Below, one piece after another: positions 18,690-27,508 of a stretch of 64,000 nucleotides of DNA. The stretch spans positions 62,001 to 126,000 of the forward strand of contig ONCG01000005.1 of the NCBI GenBank assembly GCA_900316285.1, given 5' to 3'. The notes under the pieces were generated by a model. It did no database searches. It worked only from the letters and a program-made list of their open reading frames with translations, and had not been told where the DNA came from. Within the stretch, counting starts at the first letter, position 1, and every line of letters starts with the position of its first letter. Position numbers and translations under genes: made by a program. This DNA is from an uncultured Prevotellaceae bacterium (lineage in GTDB: Bacteria > Bacteroidota > Bacteroidia > Bacteroidales > Bacteroidaceae).

Positions 18690-18850
18690 CGCAACGCGCA
18701 GCGCGCGGTGTAAAGACGCTATGCGTCGTGTAAAGAGCCTACGGCTCGTGTAAAGTGTAAAGAAGCTGCGCGCGGTGTAAAGGGCCTGCGGCTCGTGTAA
18801 CGTGTAAAGACGCTGCGCGTCGGGTAAAGAGTCTATGGCTTGATTAATCT
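18690..18850. repeat. Array of GTGTAAAG words and small hairpins (family D)
   Basis: At least six units of GTGTAAAG alternate with short self-complementary cores such as GACGC-TAT-GCGTC, GAGCC-TAC-GGCTC and GACGC-TGC-GCGTC. The cores differ from unit to unit, while the spacer word is constant. The same word and core style occurs in reverse complement at 27.56-27.76 kb. Confidence 0.75.
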
Positions 18851-18922
18851 TTTTGTTACACGCTCCGTCTAAATAGCAAGTGAGTGTTTACACAATTAGA
18901 AAACCCATAAAATGAACTCAAG

Positions 18923-19732
18923 ATGAAAAAAATAACGAGCATCCTTCTACTTTTATTCCTCACCGTGTCGCTCAACAGTTCGGCACAGTGCACATTCCGC
19001 AACACAGCGTTCAAGTCGGGTGAGTATCTGTCCTACAACCTCTACTACAACTGGAAGTTCGTATGGGTGAAGGCGGGTACAGCCAGCATGTCTACCGTGC
19101 AGAGCAGCTACAAGGGCAAGCCTGCGTGGCGTGCCTCGCTTACCACTCGCGGCAACCAAAAGGTCGACGATGTGTTCGTGCTGCGCGACACACTGTTGTG
19201 CTACTCCTCGCTCGACATGGCACCTCTTTATTACCGCAAGGGCGCGCGCGAGGGCAAGCGCTACTATGTCGACGAGGTGTTCTACGACTACAGCGCCGGC
19301 AAGGTCAACCTGCGCCAGCATCGCCAGAAGCACGACGGCACTCACGCCTGGCTGAAGAAGAGCTACAACGACTGTGTCTACGACATGCTAAACATGTTCG
19401 TTCGTGCCCGCTCGTTCAACCCCGAGAGCTGGAAGAAAGGCCACGTCATCGACTTCCCGATGGTCGACGGCAACAGCTGCGACCCCGCCCGCATCGTCTA
19501 TCGCGGCAAGCAGGTCATCAAGGGCGACAACGGCGTTAAATATCGCTGCTTGCAGCTCTGCTACATGGAAAAGGACGGCGACAAATGGAAGCGCGTTGTC
19601 GACTTCTACGTCACCGACGACGAGAACCACATCCCCGTTCGCCTCGATATGTTCTTGCGCTTCGGTTCTGCCAAAGCCTTCGTCGTGGGCATCAAGGGAA
19701 ACAAGAATCCCATTGCCTCCATCGTGAAGTAA
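18923..19732 (+). CDS. DUF3108 domain protein
   Basis: A 269-residue exported protein (signal ending NSSAQ). The body resembles DUF3108: it opens with FKSGEYLSYNLYYNWKFVWVKAG, has a middle YYVDEVFYDYSAGKV and closes with VPVRLDMFLRFGSAKAFV-type strands. DUF3108 proteins are predicted periplasmic beta-rich proteins of unknown function. The gene ends 4 bp before the phosphoethanolamine-transferase-like gene, so the two are almost certainly co-transcribed and may act together in envelope modification. Confidence 0.82.
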   Translation: MKKITSILLLLFLTVSLNSSAQCTFRNTAFKSGEYLSYNLYYNWKFVWVKAGTASMSTVQSSYKGKPAWRASLTTRGNQKVDDVFVLRDTLLCYSSLDMAPLYYRKGAREGKRYYVDEVFYDYSAGKVNLRQHRQKHDGTHAWLKKSYNDCVYDMLNMFVRARSFNPESWKKGHVIDFPMVDGNSCDPARIVYRGKQVIKGDNGVKYRCLQLCYMEKDGDKWKRVVDFYVTDDENHIPVRLDMFLRFGSAKAFVVGIKGNKNPIASIVK

Positions 19733-19736
19733 TCGC

Positions 19737-21578
19737 ATGCAATATCTCCTTATATTCGTCATCGCAGCAGTGCTCTATGCCATCAGCCTCAGCATCTACT
19801 TAGGTTGTAATCAGGGTATGGCCCGCAATGCGCGTGGACAGCAGAGCCGACGCCTGCTCTTCGCCACGCTGCTTGCGGTTTCGCCCATCGCCTTCTACAT
19901 CTTAACAACTCAACCCCTCAACCCCTCAACCTCTCCGCTCGACCCGCAGGGGCGCTTTCTGAGCGAAGCGGGGAAAGAACTTCTCAACCCCTCCCTCCTC
20001 CTCTCCTTCTTCGTGGCGCTGAGTTGGATGGTGACCTATCCCCTACTCTATCATCTCACCAACCGCCGCACGTCGCCCGACTACGAAAACTACATGGACA
20101 CGGCCTTCGGCCTCTACACACTGGGCTATCTATGGGGAACGAAGCTACTGGGCATCTCACCCTTGCTGATAGGCATCGTAGAGTTCCTGTTGCTTTTCAT
20201 CCCGCTGTTCCAATGGGTCTACTTTGGTCTTTACCGAGTGTGCATCGATACCAACGGCATGAAAATCCTGCAGGAGACGCACATCAACGAAGTGCTGGAG
20301 TTCATGCGTTCCTACGGCTGGTGGCGCGTGACAGCGATGGCGCTTGTCGTCATTTTGCTTGGAGTTGTCGTCATAGGCATTAACGTCACGTGGCCCGTCA
20401 GCATTGATACACCGCAAGCCCCGTATCTCCTTTTCTACCTTGGTCTGACGCTTTTCCTGCTGTGGTATTCCTGGAAACAACGCCACGGAGCCTTTGTCCG
20501 CACGGGCATTGCACAGATGTTTGCCGAAGTGAAGGAATATGTTGAGAACAACCACCTGTATTCACACATGACGGCCAGGCGCCTGGAGAGTCTGCATGTG
20601 GAGCCCCAAGGAAAGCCTTGGAGCAAACCGTCGACCATCGTGATGGTGATTGGTGAGTCGGCGTGTCGCGACTTCATGAGTGCCTTCACACCGATGCAGG
20701 AGGACACGACGCCCTGGCTCCGACAGCTCGCCGACGACCATCGGCACACATTGCTCTTCCCAAACTCCTACTCGTGTGCCATGCAAACGGTTCCTGCACT
20801 CGAAAGGGCGCTCACCGAGTACAGCCAGTACAATGATAAGGCATTCTACGAATCCTGCTCCATCGTCGACGTCGCCCATAAGCTGGGTTATCGTGTTCAT
20901 TGGTATAGCAATCAGGGTCATCTGGGCGTGTCGGACACTCCCATCACCCTTGTTGCCGACACCAGCGACGTAGCGAAGTGGACTCACCAACAGGTAAACA
21001 CCGTACAATACGACGAGGAATTACTCTCTTTCCTTGACGAGATAGACCCCACACAGAACAATTTCGTGGTGCTCCACCTGAAAGGCAGCCACTTCAACTT
21101 CATGAGCCGCTACCCCAAGAGTTTCACTCGGTGGGGAGAGCCGGGCGTGCAAGACAATGTTGTGTGCTACAAAAATTCCATCGCCTACACTGACCATGTA
21201 TTGGAGCAGTTCTACCTATACGGTCGCGAGAAACTGAACATGCAGGCGATGCTCTACTTCAGCGATCATGCCACCGAGCCCGGACGGCGCCGCAAACCGA
21301 ACTTCGACGGATTTCAGATGACACGCATCCCGCTATTCGCTTGGCTCTCCGACGAATACATCGCTTGCCACCCCGATCGCTATGAGTCCCTGAAGCAAAA
21401 CCAAGACAAATATTTTACTAACGACCTAGCGTACGACCTCGTCTGTGGACTACTCGACATTCGTTCCCCGCATTTCGACGAAACCGCCTCGCTGGCATCC
21501 CCCCAGTACCGCTTTACTCGCGACATGCTCCTCACCTATGAAGGCAAGAAGCACATCAGCGAAGATGTTGGGCAATAG
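19737..21578 (+). CDS. EptA/CptA-like phosphoethanolamine transferase
   Basis: A 613-residue inner-membrane enzyme of the alkaline-phosphatase/sulfatase fold that would transfer phosphoethanolamine to lipid A, core sugar or another glycolipid. About five N-terminal membrane segments precede a periplasmic domain with MVIGESACRD (metal Glu307), SCAMQTVPALERAL (likely nucleophile Thr351), HLKGSHFNF and FSDHATEPG (metal-binding Asp-His). A repeat-derived stretch (residues about 55-86, rich in Pro, Ser and Asn) is inserted between two membrane segments. It follows the DUF3108 gene directly. Confidence 0.85.
   Translation: MQYLLIFVIAAVLYAISLSIYLGCNQGMARNARGQQSRRLLFATLLAVSPIAFYILTTQPLNPSTSPLDPQGRFLSEAGKELLNPSLLLSFFVALSWMVTYPLLYHLTNRRTSPDYENYMDTAFGLYTLGYLWGTKLLGISPLLIGIVEFLLLFIPLFQWVYFGLYRVCIDTNGMKILQETHINEVLEFMRSYGWWRVTAMALVVILLGVVVIGINVTWPVSIDTPQAPYLLFYLGLTLFLLWYSWKQRHGAFVRTGIAQMFAEVKEYVENNHLYSHMTARRLESLHVEPQGKPWSKPSTIVMVIGESACRDFMSAFTPMQEDTTPWLRQLADDHRHTLLFPNSYSCAMQTVPALERALTEYSQYNDKAFYESCSIVDVAHKLGYRVHWYSNQGHLGVSDTPITLVADTSDVAKWTHQQVNTVQYDEELLSFLDEIDPTQNNFVVLHLKGSHFNFMSRYPKSFTRWGEPGVQDNVVCYKNSIAYTDHVLEQFYLYGREKLNMQAMLYFSDHATEPGRRRKPNFDGFQMTRIPLFAWLSDEYIACHPDRYESLKQNQDKYFTNDLAYDLVCGLLDIRSPHFDETASLASPQYRFTRDMLLTYEGKKHISEDVGQ
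19900..19992. repeat. In-frame repeat inside the eptA-like gene
   Basis: AACCCCTCAACC words flank a family C core (TCCGCTCGACCC...GCGGGGAAAGAAC), then CTTCTCAACCCCTCC. Reading frame is preserved, adding about 30 residues between predicted membrane helices. Confidence 0.7.
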
Positions 21579-21610
21579 TATTTCATTTTACTTAAAACGC
21601 AATAAGTCCA

Positions 21611-21685
21611 TGTAGGGACGCGGCGTGCCGCGTTATTGGATTTTGCTTTTCCACTCCAGTAACGCGGCACGCCGCGTCCCTACAT
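21611..21685. repeat. Inverted pair of TGTAGGGACGCGGC repeats (family B)
   Basis: In the 674-bp gap between convergent genes. TGTAGGGACGCGGCGTGCCG (21611-) and its inverted partner ending in GTCCCTACAT (-21685) enclose about 15 bp. Each arm is itself a CGCGGC/GCCGCG hairpin. Confidence 0.8.
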
Positions 21686-21718
21686 CTTCTCTTCTCATGA
21701 CCTATTTTGTTTTTACGA

Positions 21719-22075
21719 TGCTCTAAGAGTTCTAGAGCAGCACTCTTGATGTTCTAAAACAATGCTTTGGAAGTTGGGGAGTTATGCCCTTGTTTTCCTA
21801 TCTCAATGGGGTAGAATAGTAAATTAAGTTGTTTTGTTCAGTAAATTAACTTAATTTGTGCAGTAAAATAACTTAATTTACTTGGTAATTTAACTTAATT
21901 TACTTAGTAAAATAACTTAATTTGCTGAATAAATTAAGTTAATTTACTGAATCATATCAATGCTCCGGCAATTTCAAAGCAATACTCTTGATGCACGAAA
22001 GGAGTGCTTTGGCAACACAAAAGCAATGTTTTAGTAACAAGAAAGAGGTGCTTTGGAGGGCAGGAAGCTAAACTA
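21719..22075. repeat. Imperfect-palindrome word arrays (AAAGCAATGCTTT style) around an AT-rich block
   Basis: Words such as CTAGAGCAGCACTCTTG, AAACAATGCTTTGG, AAGGAGTGCTTTGG and AAAGCAATGTTTTAG occur on both sides of the AT-rich tandem block (21719-21780 and 21953-22075). The style matches arrays at 36.5 and 63.4 kb. No protein-coding signal is seen. Confidence 0.55.
21818..21952. repeat. AT-rich palindromic tandem repeat (TAACTTAATTTA)
   Basis: About six units with a period near 22 bp, each containing AAATTAACTTAATTT or its variant and joined by AGTA or TTGG. Each unit is close to self-complementary, so the block could form cruciforms or several short hairpins. Confidence 0.7.
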
Positions 22076-22105
22076 GAACCCAATTTGTTTATTGAGCAAT
22101 GAAAA

Positions 22106-22224
22106 TGTAGGGACGCGGCACGCCGCGTTACTGGAAGGAGGAAGGCTAATCTAAAGATGCTACGTGGCGTGTTTCTGGATTCTGCTTTTCCTCTCCAGTA
22201 ACGCGGCACGCCGCGTCCCTACAT
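22106..22224. repeat. Second inverted pair of family B repeats
   Basis: TGTAGGGACGCGGCACGCCG (22106-) and its inverted copy ending GTCCCTACAT (-22224) enclose about 60 bp. It lies just downstream of the 3' end of the GT2 gene, so its hairpins may also act as a terminator for that gene. Confidence 0.8.
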
Positions 22225-22252
22225 TTATTCTTTATAGGCTGAATGGGGTTAT

Positions 22253-23080
22253 TTACTTCCCCTTGATTCGACACATGAAATAAACGAAATAGAGGCGGGG
22301 AAGGAGGCGCAGGCGGTCGCGCCAGTTATCTACTTCGCGAATGACGCTGATGTTATCTGCAAGGCCTGCCGAGCGGCGGGCATTGGAGACGCCTGTGGTG
22401 TCGAAGATGGCGATGGGGAATGGTACCTGCTGGAACTGATGACCTGCAAGCAGCAACTGCTTGAAGAACTTCAGGTCGGCCGACATGCGGTGGTTGATGT
22501 CGAAGGGGAGCTCTCGCAGACAACTGGTGCGCACAAGTGAACTCTGATGACAGAACGGCATGCGGTGAGGGTTCGTGAAGCGGTGCGGCTCAATGACTCG
22601 CCCGTTCTTGATAACGGAGCCGTAGAGGACGGAGAACCCACCCCCCAGGCACCCACCCCCAGCCCCTCCCGAGGGGAGGGGAGTTTGATTAGCATTAGAG
22701 GCTGATTTATTGATAGTTGGAGTAATTAGACTCCCCTCCCCTCGGGAGGGGCTGGGGGTGGGTTTAAATATGCGCAACAGCACGTTGTTAGCGGCGAAGG
22801 TGTCGCCGGCATTCATGAAGATTACCCACTCGCCCGTAGCCATGCTGACGCCTTTGTTCATCGCATCATAGATGCCGCGGTCGGGCTCCGACACCCATCG
22901 CGTGATGATGTCCTGATGACGGGCAATGATGTCGCGTGTGCCATCGGTGGAGCCTCCGTCGACAATGATAAACTCCAACGGCTGGTAATACTGCTGGCGA
23001 ACGCTAAGGATTGTCTTCTGCAACGGCTCTGCAGCCTGATAGCAGACGGTGATAACGCTGATGAGGGGAAGGGTATTCAT
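22253..23080 (-). CDS. Family 2 glycosyltransferase with repeat-encoded insert
   Basis: A 275-residue GT-A fold glycosyltransferase of the WcaA/EpsE type for surface polysaccharide or LOS. It has SVITVCYQ, IIVDGGSTDGT, a NAGD metal motif and DRGIYDAMNKG. About 43 residues (roughly 105-147: a PSPSRGEG segment, a linker, then TPLPSGGAGGG) interrupt the fold between LLRIF and SVLYGSV. They are encoded by two inverted GC-rich repeats, so they are an acquired in-frame insert. The gene lies in an envelope glycolipid cluster on the minus strand. Confidence 0.88.
   Translation of the reverse strand: MNTLPLISVITVCYQAAEPLQKTILSVRQQYYQPLEFIIVDGGSTDGTRDIIARHQDIITRWVSEPDRGIYDAMNKGVSMATGEWVIFMNAGDTFAANNVLLRIFKPTPSPSRGEGSLITPTINKSASNANQTPLPSGGAGGGCLGGGFSVLYGSVIKNGRVIEPHRFTNPHRMPFCHQSSLVRTSCLRELPFDINHRMSADLKFFKQLLLAGHQFQQVPFPIAIFDTTGVSNARRSAGLADNISVIREVDNWRDRLRLLPRLYFVYFMCRIKGK
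22640..22765. repeat. Inverted pair of GC-rich repeats inside the GT2 gene (family A)
   Basis: CCCCTCCCGAGGGGAGGGG at the left and CCCCTCCCCTCGGGAGGGG at the right face each other across about 40 bp. The left copy translates to PLPSGGAGGG and the right to PSPSRGEG in the gene's frame. Confidence 0.8.
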
Positions 23081-23200
23081 GAAGTTGAGAAGTTGAGAGG
23101 TTGAGACGTTCTTTCTCCGCTACGCTACGAAAGGCTACGGGTAGGCGAGCTTGCTCGGGAATGAGCGCCCCTATGGGTCGAGCGGAGAGGTTAAGAAGTT
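23081..23200. repeat. Word-and-hairpin repeat between GT2 and the fusion gene
   Basis: GTTGAGAAGTTGAG words, then a family C core (GTTCTTTCTCCGCTACG at 23108-, CGAGC-TT-GCTCG at 23146-23157), then GAGAGGTTAAGAAGTTG. It fills the whole gap between the two genes. Confidence 0.7.
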
Positions 23201-23203
23201 GTG

Positions 23204-25411
23204 TTAGGTCGTTGCACCGTGGGAACCAGCAGGGTTGAGGAGCTTCTTATACTCACTTAATATCTGCAAGGCGACATCCTGGTTTTCGAATCGCTTCACA
23301 TAGTCCATGCTATGACGGATGCGCTCATCGCGACCTTCGGCACCACGCAGACAGCGACGGATGGCCTCAGCCATCGCCTCATGGTCGTCAGGGTCGACAT
23401 ACAAGGTGTCAGGACCGCCGGCTTCTTCGAGACAAGAACCTGTAGCAGCAACAACCGGAAGGCCACTCTGAATGGCTTCGATGATTGGAATGCCGAAGCC
23501 CTCGTAGCGCGAAGGATAGACACACGCCTCAGCCATCTGATAGATGGACGGCAGATGCTCGTTAGGAACCTTGTGAAGGAACAGCACACGCGATGCAAGA
23601 CCGTGCTCTTCCACATAGCGTTTCACTTGTTCGCAATAGGGTGTGCTACGGCCCACAACGACCAGACAGACGTCGTCGGGCAACAGAGGCAATGCCTTCA
23701 CGGCCAGCAGGATGTTCTTCCGCTCCTCGATGGTTCCCACGCTGACGATATAGCGGGCGGGCAACATATACCGAGCGTTGACGTCCTGCAGACGGCTCTC
23801 TGCCTCGCGCGACTTGAAATAGGTACTACACGACTGATAGACCACGCTGATTTTCTCTTCTGGCACATTGCCGAAATGCATGATGTCGCGCTTCGTGCAC
23901 TCGCTGATGGCGATGATATGATCGGCCTCACGCAGCGTGCGACGGAACTTCCGCTCATAGAGCCGGGCGTCGACTCGCTGATAGTATTCCGGATGGCGCA
24001 GGAAAATGAGGTCGTGGATAGTGACGATGGAACGAATGCCGGCATCACGTAAACCCTTTGGCAGCTCACCCGAGAGGCCGTGGAACAATTGTACGCCGTC
24101 GCGCTTCAGGTCTTTCACAATGCCTCGCGAGCGCCAATAGGACTTGTGGAGAGAGGAAAGAGGAGAGAGGAGAGTGGAGAGAGAACGGTGGAGAGAGGAG
24201 AGCGATGAGTGCATATAGGCGAACTCTACGTTGCTGCATGCAGCCACCTGTTGGCGAAGGTGGTCGTTGCCGGCATCGGGGGCATAGAGGATGAAACGTG
24301 AAGACGTGTCGACAGCCGTAAGCGAGTTGATGAGCGTGCGCGAATAGCTGCCGAGACCCGTTGCATTGCGTACCACACGCTTGGCATCGAAGCCGATGGT
24401 GAGCGGTTTCGGTCGTGCGATGACCTTGCCATCCTTCACCTCGAAGCGTCGGTTGAACACCTCGCGAGTGCGCTTCCAGCGGTCGTGGCTCCAAAGCCAG
24501 ATGGTAGGATTGCTGCAGATGTTCTGCTCGAGCAGTTGGAAATACTGGTCGGTGAGCTGCCATTCCTCCAACGGCTTCGGATTGGTGGTCATGAGTTGGA
24601 ACTCGCAGTTATAATAGCCGCGCTTCGGACGCGTCATCTTTCCATAGAATGCCGCAAAGCCCGAGGAACGAATGATGCGCTCCGTGCCTGTGAGCACGGG
24701 TGTGTCGTGATGCAGGAAGTCCACCCAGTGATGGATGTTCACCCAGTGTGGCTTCTGGTCGGAGATGAATCCGATGCACGCCACCTTTCCTTCGCGACGC
24801 AGACGCACCACCTCACGCAAGGTGTCGTTCATCGCAATGCTCTTTGCTCCCATTCGCTCACGCAGACGGAGGAAGAGCTTGTCGAAGGCTGTATTCTCCA
24901 GCGGATGATAGATTTGTGCACATTGCACTCCTTCAGGAACCCAGAAGGGCAATGATGTAATCCACTCCCAACAGCCCAAGTGCCCGAGATAGACGCCACA
25001 CGACTGACCACTCGAGAGCACGCGGTTGAGCTCTTCGGTGCCCGTGAACGTCATGCGCTGGCGCAGCTCTTCCTCGCTGATGCTGAGCAATTTGATGGTC
25101 TCTACCACATAATCGCAGAAGTAATGGTAGAAGCCTCGCTCGATGCGGCGCAGCTCGTCCTCGCTCTTCTCGGGAAACGACACCTTCAGGTTATTCCAAA
25201 TGACGCGATGCCGATACTTCACCACACGACTGATGAGTAGGCACAACACATCGCTAATGACGTAGAGTGCGCGCAGAGGTAGCAGCGACAAGGTGTACCA
25301 GATGGCATAGATGAGTTTAAAGAGAAACCCACCCCCTACCCCTCCCGAGGGGAGGGGAGTTTGATTACTCTTGGGGGTGCCATTATTGCTTTTCATATCT
25401 TGATTACTCAT
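23204..25411 (-). CDS. Fused LpxL-like acyltransferase and GT4 glycosyltransferase
   Basis: A 735-residue protein joining two complete enzymes. Residues about 29-325 are a lipid A-type lysophospholipid acyltransferase: a membrane anchor IYAIWYTLSLLPLRAL and the HX4E active site in YLGHLGCWEW. Residues about 337-725 are a GT4 glycosyltransferase: it opens TIGFDAKRVVRNATGLGSYS, has VTIHDLIFL, ends with EGFGIPIIEA and has the usual nucleotide-sugar pocket. The junction is exactly where a separate GT gene would begin. Repeat-encoded segments lie at residues about 14-28 and 402-426. One polypeptide might acylate and glycosylate a lipid carrier. The true start is uncertain because the N-terminus is repeat-derived. 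Confidence 0.85.
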   Translation of the reverse strand: MSNQDMKSNNGTPKSNQTPLPSGGVGGGFLFKLIYAIWYTLSLLPLRALYVISDVLCLLISRVVKYRHRVIWNNLKVSFPEKSEDELRRIERGFYHYFCDYVVETIKLLSISEEELRQRMTFTGTEELNRVLSSGQSCGVYLGHLGCWEWITSLPFWVPEGVQCAQIYHPLENTAFDKLFLRLRERMGAKSIAMNDTLREVVRLRREGKVACIGFISDQKPHWVNIHHWVDFLHHDTPVLTGTERIIRSSGFAAFYGKMTRPKRGYYNCEFQLMTTNPKPLEEWQLTDQYFQLLEQNICSNPTIWLWSHDRWKRTREVFNRRFEVKDGKVIARPKPLTIGFDAKRVVRNATGLGSYSRTLINSLTAVDTSSRFILYAPDAGNDHLRQQVAACSNVEFAYMHSSLSSLHRSLSTLLSPLSSLHKSYWRSRGIVKDLKRDGVQLFHGLSGELPKGLRDAGIRSIVTIHDLIFLRHPEYYQRVDARLYERKFRRTLREADHIIAISECTKRDIMHFGNVPEEKISVVYQSCSTYFKSREAESRLQDVNARYMLPARYIVSVGTIEERKNILLAVKALPLLPDDVCLVVVGRSTPYCEQVKRYVEEHGLASRVLFLHKVPNEHLPSIYQMAEACVYPSRYEGFGIPIIEAIQSGLPVVAATGSCLEEAGGPDTLYVDPDDHEAMAEAIRRCLRGAEGRDERIRHSMDYVKRFENQDVALQILSEYKKLLNPAGSHGATT
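24135..24205. repeat. GGAGAGAGG word repeat inside the fusion gene
   Basis: About 70 bp of GGAGAG/GGAAAGAG words encode a Ser-Leu-His-rich stretch (SSLSSLHRSLSTLLSPLSSL) within the GT4 domain. The frame is kept. Confidence 0.7.
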
Positions 25412-25465
25412 GAGCTAAAGCTATTTAGGCTCCACTCCCTTCGGGAGGGGCTGGGGGTGGGTTTC
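25325..25465. repeat. Inverted GC-rich repeats spanning a gene junction (family A)
   Basis: The copy at 25327-25368 encodes the N-terminus of the fusion protein, and the copy at 25424-25462 encodes the C-terminal HPQPLPKG of the LTA-synthase-like protein. They face each other across the 9-bp intergenic gap, so the element sets both protein ends. Confidence 0.75.
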
Positions 25466-27508
25466 CAGTAGTTGGTCATTCTCCATGCGATACATATACT
25501 GCCAGATGAGGGCTTTCAGCTCGCGTTCCATCTGTGCCTGCTCCTTCACCTTCCCGATGAGGTTGTGCTTCATCAGGCGGTCGTCGAGGCGATAGACGGC
25601 CTTCGTCTGCTGTCCATCGAACTGCAGCACGTAGCCGTACTTCACATATTGATACACACCGTTGAGATAGTTCACGGCGAAAGTCTTCTCTGCGGGCGTG
25701 TGCAGCAGGTCGATACCGAACGAAAGGAAGGGCTTCGTGTAACCGAGCAGTCCCAACACGGTAGGCACGATGTCGATTTGCTGAGCCACCGATGGACTCA
25801 CGCCAGGCTGTACCTGTTCGCCCGAGGGGTCGAAGATGATGATGGGTGAGCAGAAGAGTCCGAGGTCGGACATATACTCCGCATGATTGCTCTGATTGGT
25901 GTGGTCGCTGGTGAGCACGAAGATGGTGTTGCGGAACCACGGCTGCCGGCTTGCCTCACGGAAGAAGCGGCCCAGAGCCATATCGGTATAGCGGATGCAC
26001 TTGTGGATGGGCAGCTGCTCCTCCTTGTAGACGTTGCGATATTGCTCGGGAATCTGGAACGGATGATGCGACGAAGCCGTGAAGACGGCTGTCATGAACG
26101 GCTGCTTCATCTCCGACATCTTTGCGCAATAGTACTGCAGGAACGGCTCATCCCAGATGCCCCAATGGCCGTCGAAGTCGGCATCGCCGCCAAAACGACT
26201 GTCGGCAGCATAGTCTTCACGGCCGTAATACTCCTGGAATCCCACCTTGTTGGCAAATGCCATGAAGCCCATCGACCCGCGGTTGGCACCGTGGAAGAAG
26301 GCGGTTTGATAGCCTTCGTCCTTCAAAAGTCCTGCCACACTGGTGTAGCTATTCATCGAGGCCGGCGTGAGCACAAACGGCTCAACAAACATCGGGATGC
26401 CGCAAAGCACCGAAGGCATGCCATCAATGCTCTTCCTACCGTTGCAGAAAGAATATTGGAACACCAGGCTACGACCGACGAGTGAGTCGATGCAGGGCGT
26501 GTAGCCTTTGTAATGGCCACCTTCAAGTGAGCGGTTGAGGGCTCCAATGTATTCGCGGCCGAAGCTCTCAACGATGAGCACAACGACATTTTTCTTTTGG
26601 GAAGCCGGAGTTACCGGCTTTTTCAGCGTATCGGTAAGTTCCGAGGCTGCTGGAGTTTCCAACGTTTTCGGACTAAACTGGTGAATGGGTGAGAAGACTT
26701 TTTCGGCTTCTTCAAGGCTGGAATACCACGAAGGCACCGTGAACACGCTCTTGCCGATGGTGCGGATGAGGGCGAAGGGTGTGTTGAGCACGATGGCACA
26801 CTCCGTTGGCCGGTCGACATACTGGTTCGCATTGTTGATGGTTATAGGGCGAATGCCGTGTCCGAGCCCACCGCGACAGCCGCCGATGCACAAGGGCACA
26901 GCGATGATGAGTGCCACAAGCATGACGCAAGCATAAACCCATTGCTGGGCGCGCTGCTTAAAGTAGCGACTCAGAATGCGTGGTGTGGCATAGAGTTTCC
27001 ACAATGCCCATACCACTACGATGAACAAGATGACGAGATACCAGTGGTGCAGCAGTTCGGTGAAGAAGATGCCACCGAGGTTGTTTTCGTTGCTGAACTC
27101 ACGGAAGACGCTCGTAGTGGTGCGACGCAGGGTGTAAGGGAAATAGGCCGAGTCGCAGAGGTTGATGACCAACGCCAGAGCGTTCACGATGACGAACAGC
27201 CACTTGCAGAAACGATGATAGCCCACCCTTTCCTTCAGGTGTAGCGGGAACAGCATCAACACGATGTAGAGAGCATTCGTGTAGATGATGGCCGGCGTGT
27301 CGAAGACCAATCCGCCGCGGAAGAGCCGAAGCAGATGCATGGGCTGCAGACTATCTTGGAACTGGTCGATGTTCACGCAGAGATAGGCTACGCGGGCAAT
27401 AAAATAGACCACATAGGCCAACAACAGATTCCACAACAATGCCGCCACAGGTGCAAACACTGTGTCGAGGATGCCGAAGCGGGTTGGTCTATGTTGGGTT
27501 CTTCTCAT
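25421..27508 (-). CDS. LTA-synthase-like sulfatase-fold membrane enzyme
   Basis: A 695-residue inner-membrane protein with about five N-terminal membrane helices and an extracytoplasmic sulfatase-like domain. Visible motifs are VVLIVESFGREY (metal Glu), NGRKSIDGMPSVLCG (likely Ser nucleophile where LtaS has Thr), VFTASSHHPF and LTSDHTNQSNHAEY. It belongs to the LtaS/OpgB/MdoB group of phosphoglycerol or phosphoethanolamine transferases. A Gram-negative has no lipoteichoic acid, so modification of LOS, capsule or glucans is more likely. The last 14 residues come from a GC-rich repeat. Confidence 0.85.
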   Translation of the reverse strand: MRRTQHRPTRFGILDTVFAPVAALLWNLLLAYVVYFIARVAYLCVNIDQFQDSLQPMHLLRLFRGGLVFDTPAIIYTNALYIVLMLFPLHLKERVGYHRFCKWLFVIVNALALVINLCDSAYFPYTLRRTTTSVFREFSNENNLGGIFFTELLHHWYLVILFIVVVWALWKLYATPRILSRYFKQRAQQWVYACVMLVALIIAVPLCIGGCRGGLGHGIRPITINNANQYVDRPTECAIVLNTPFALIRTIGKSVFTVPSWYSSLEEAEKVFSPIHQFSPKTLETPAASELTDTLKKPVTPASQKKNVVVLIVESFGREYIGALNRSLEGGHYKGYTPCIDSLVGRSLVFQYSFCNGRKSIDGMPSVLCGIPMFVEPFVLTPASMNSYTSVAGLLKDEGYQTAFFHGANRGSMGFMAFANKVGFQEYYGREDYAADSRFGGDADFDGHWGIWDEPFLQYYCAKMSEMKQPFMTAVFTASSHHPFQIPEQYRNVYKEEQLPIHKCIRYTDMALGRFFREASRQPWFRNTIFVLTSDHTNQSNHAEYMSDLGLFCSPIIIFDPSGEQVQPGVSPSVAQQIDIVPTVLGLLGYTKPFLSFGIDLLHTPAEKTFAVNYLNGVYQYVKYGYVLQFDGQQTKAVYRLDDRLMKHNLIGKVKEQAQMERELKALIWQYMYRMENDQLLETHPQPLPKGVEPK

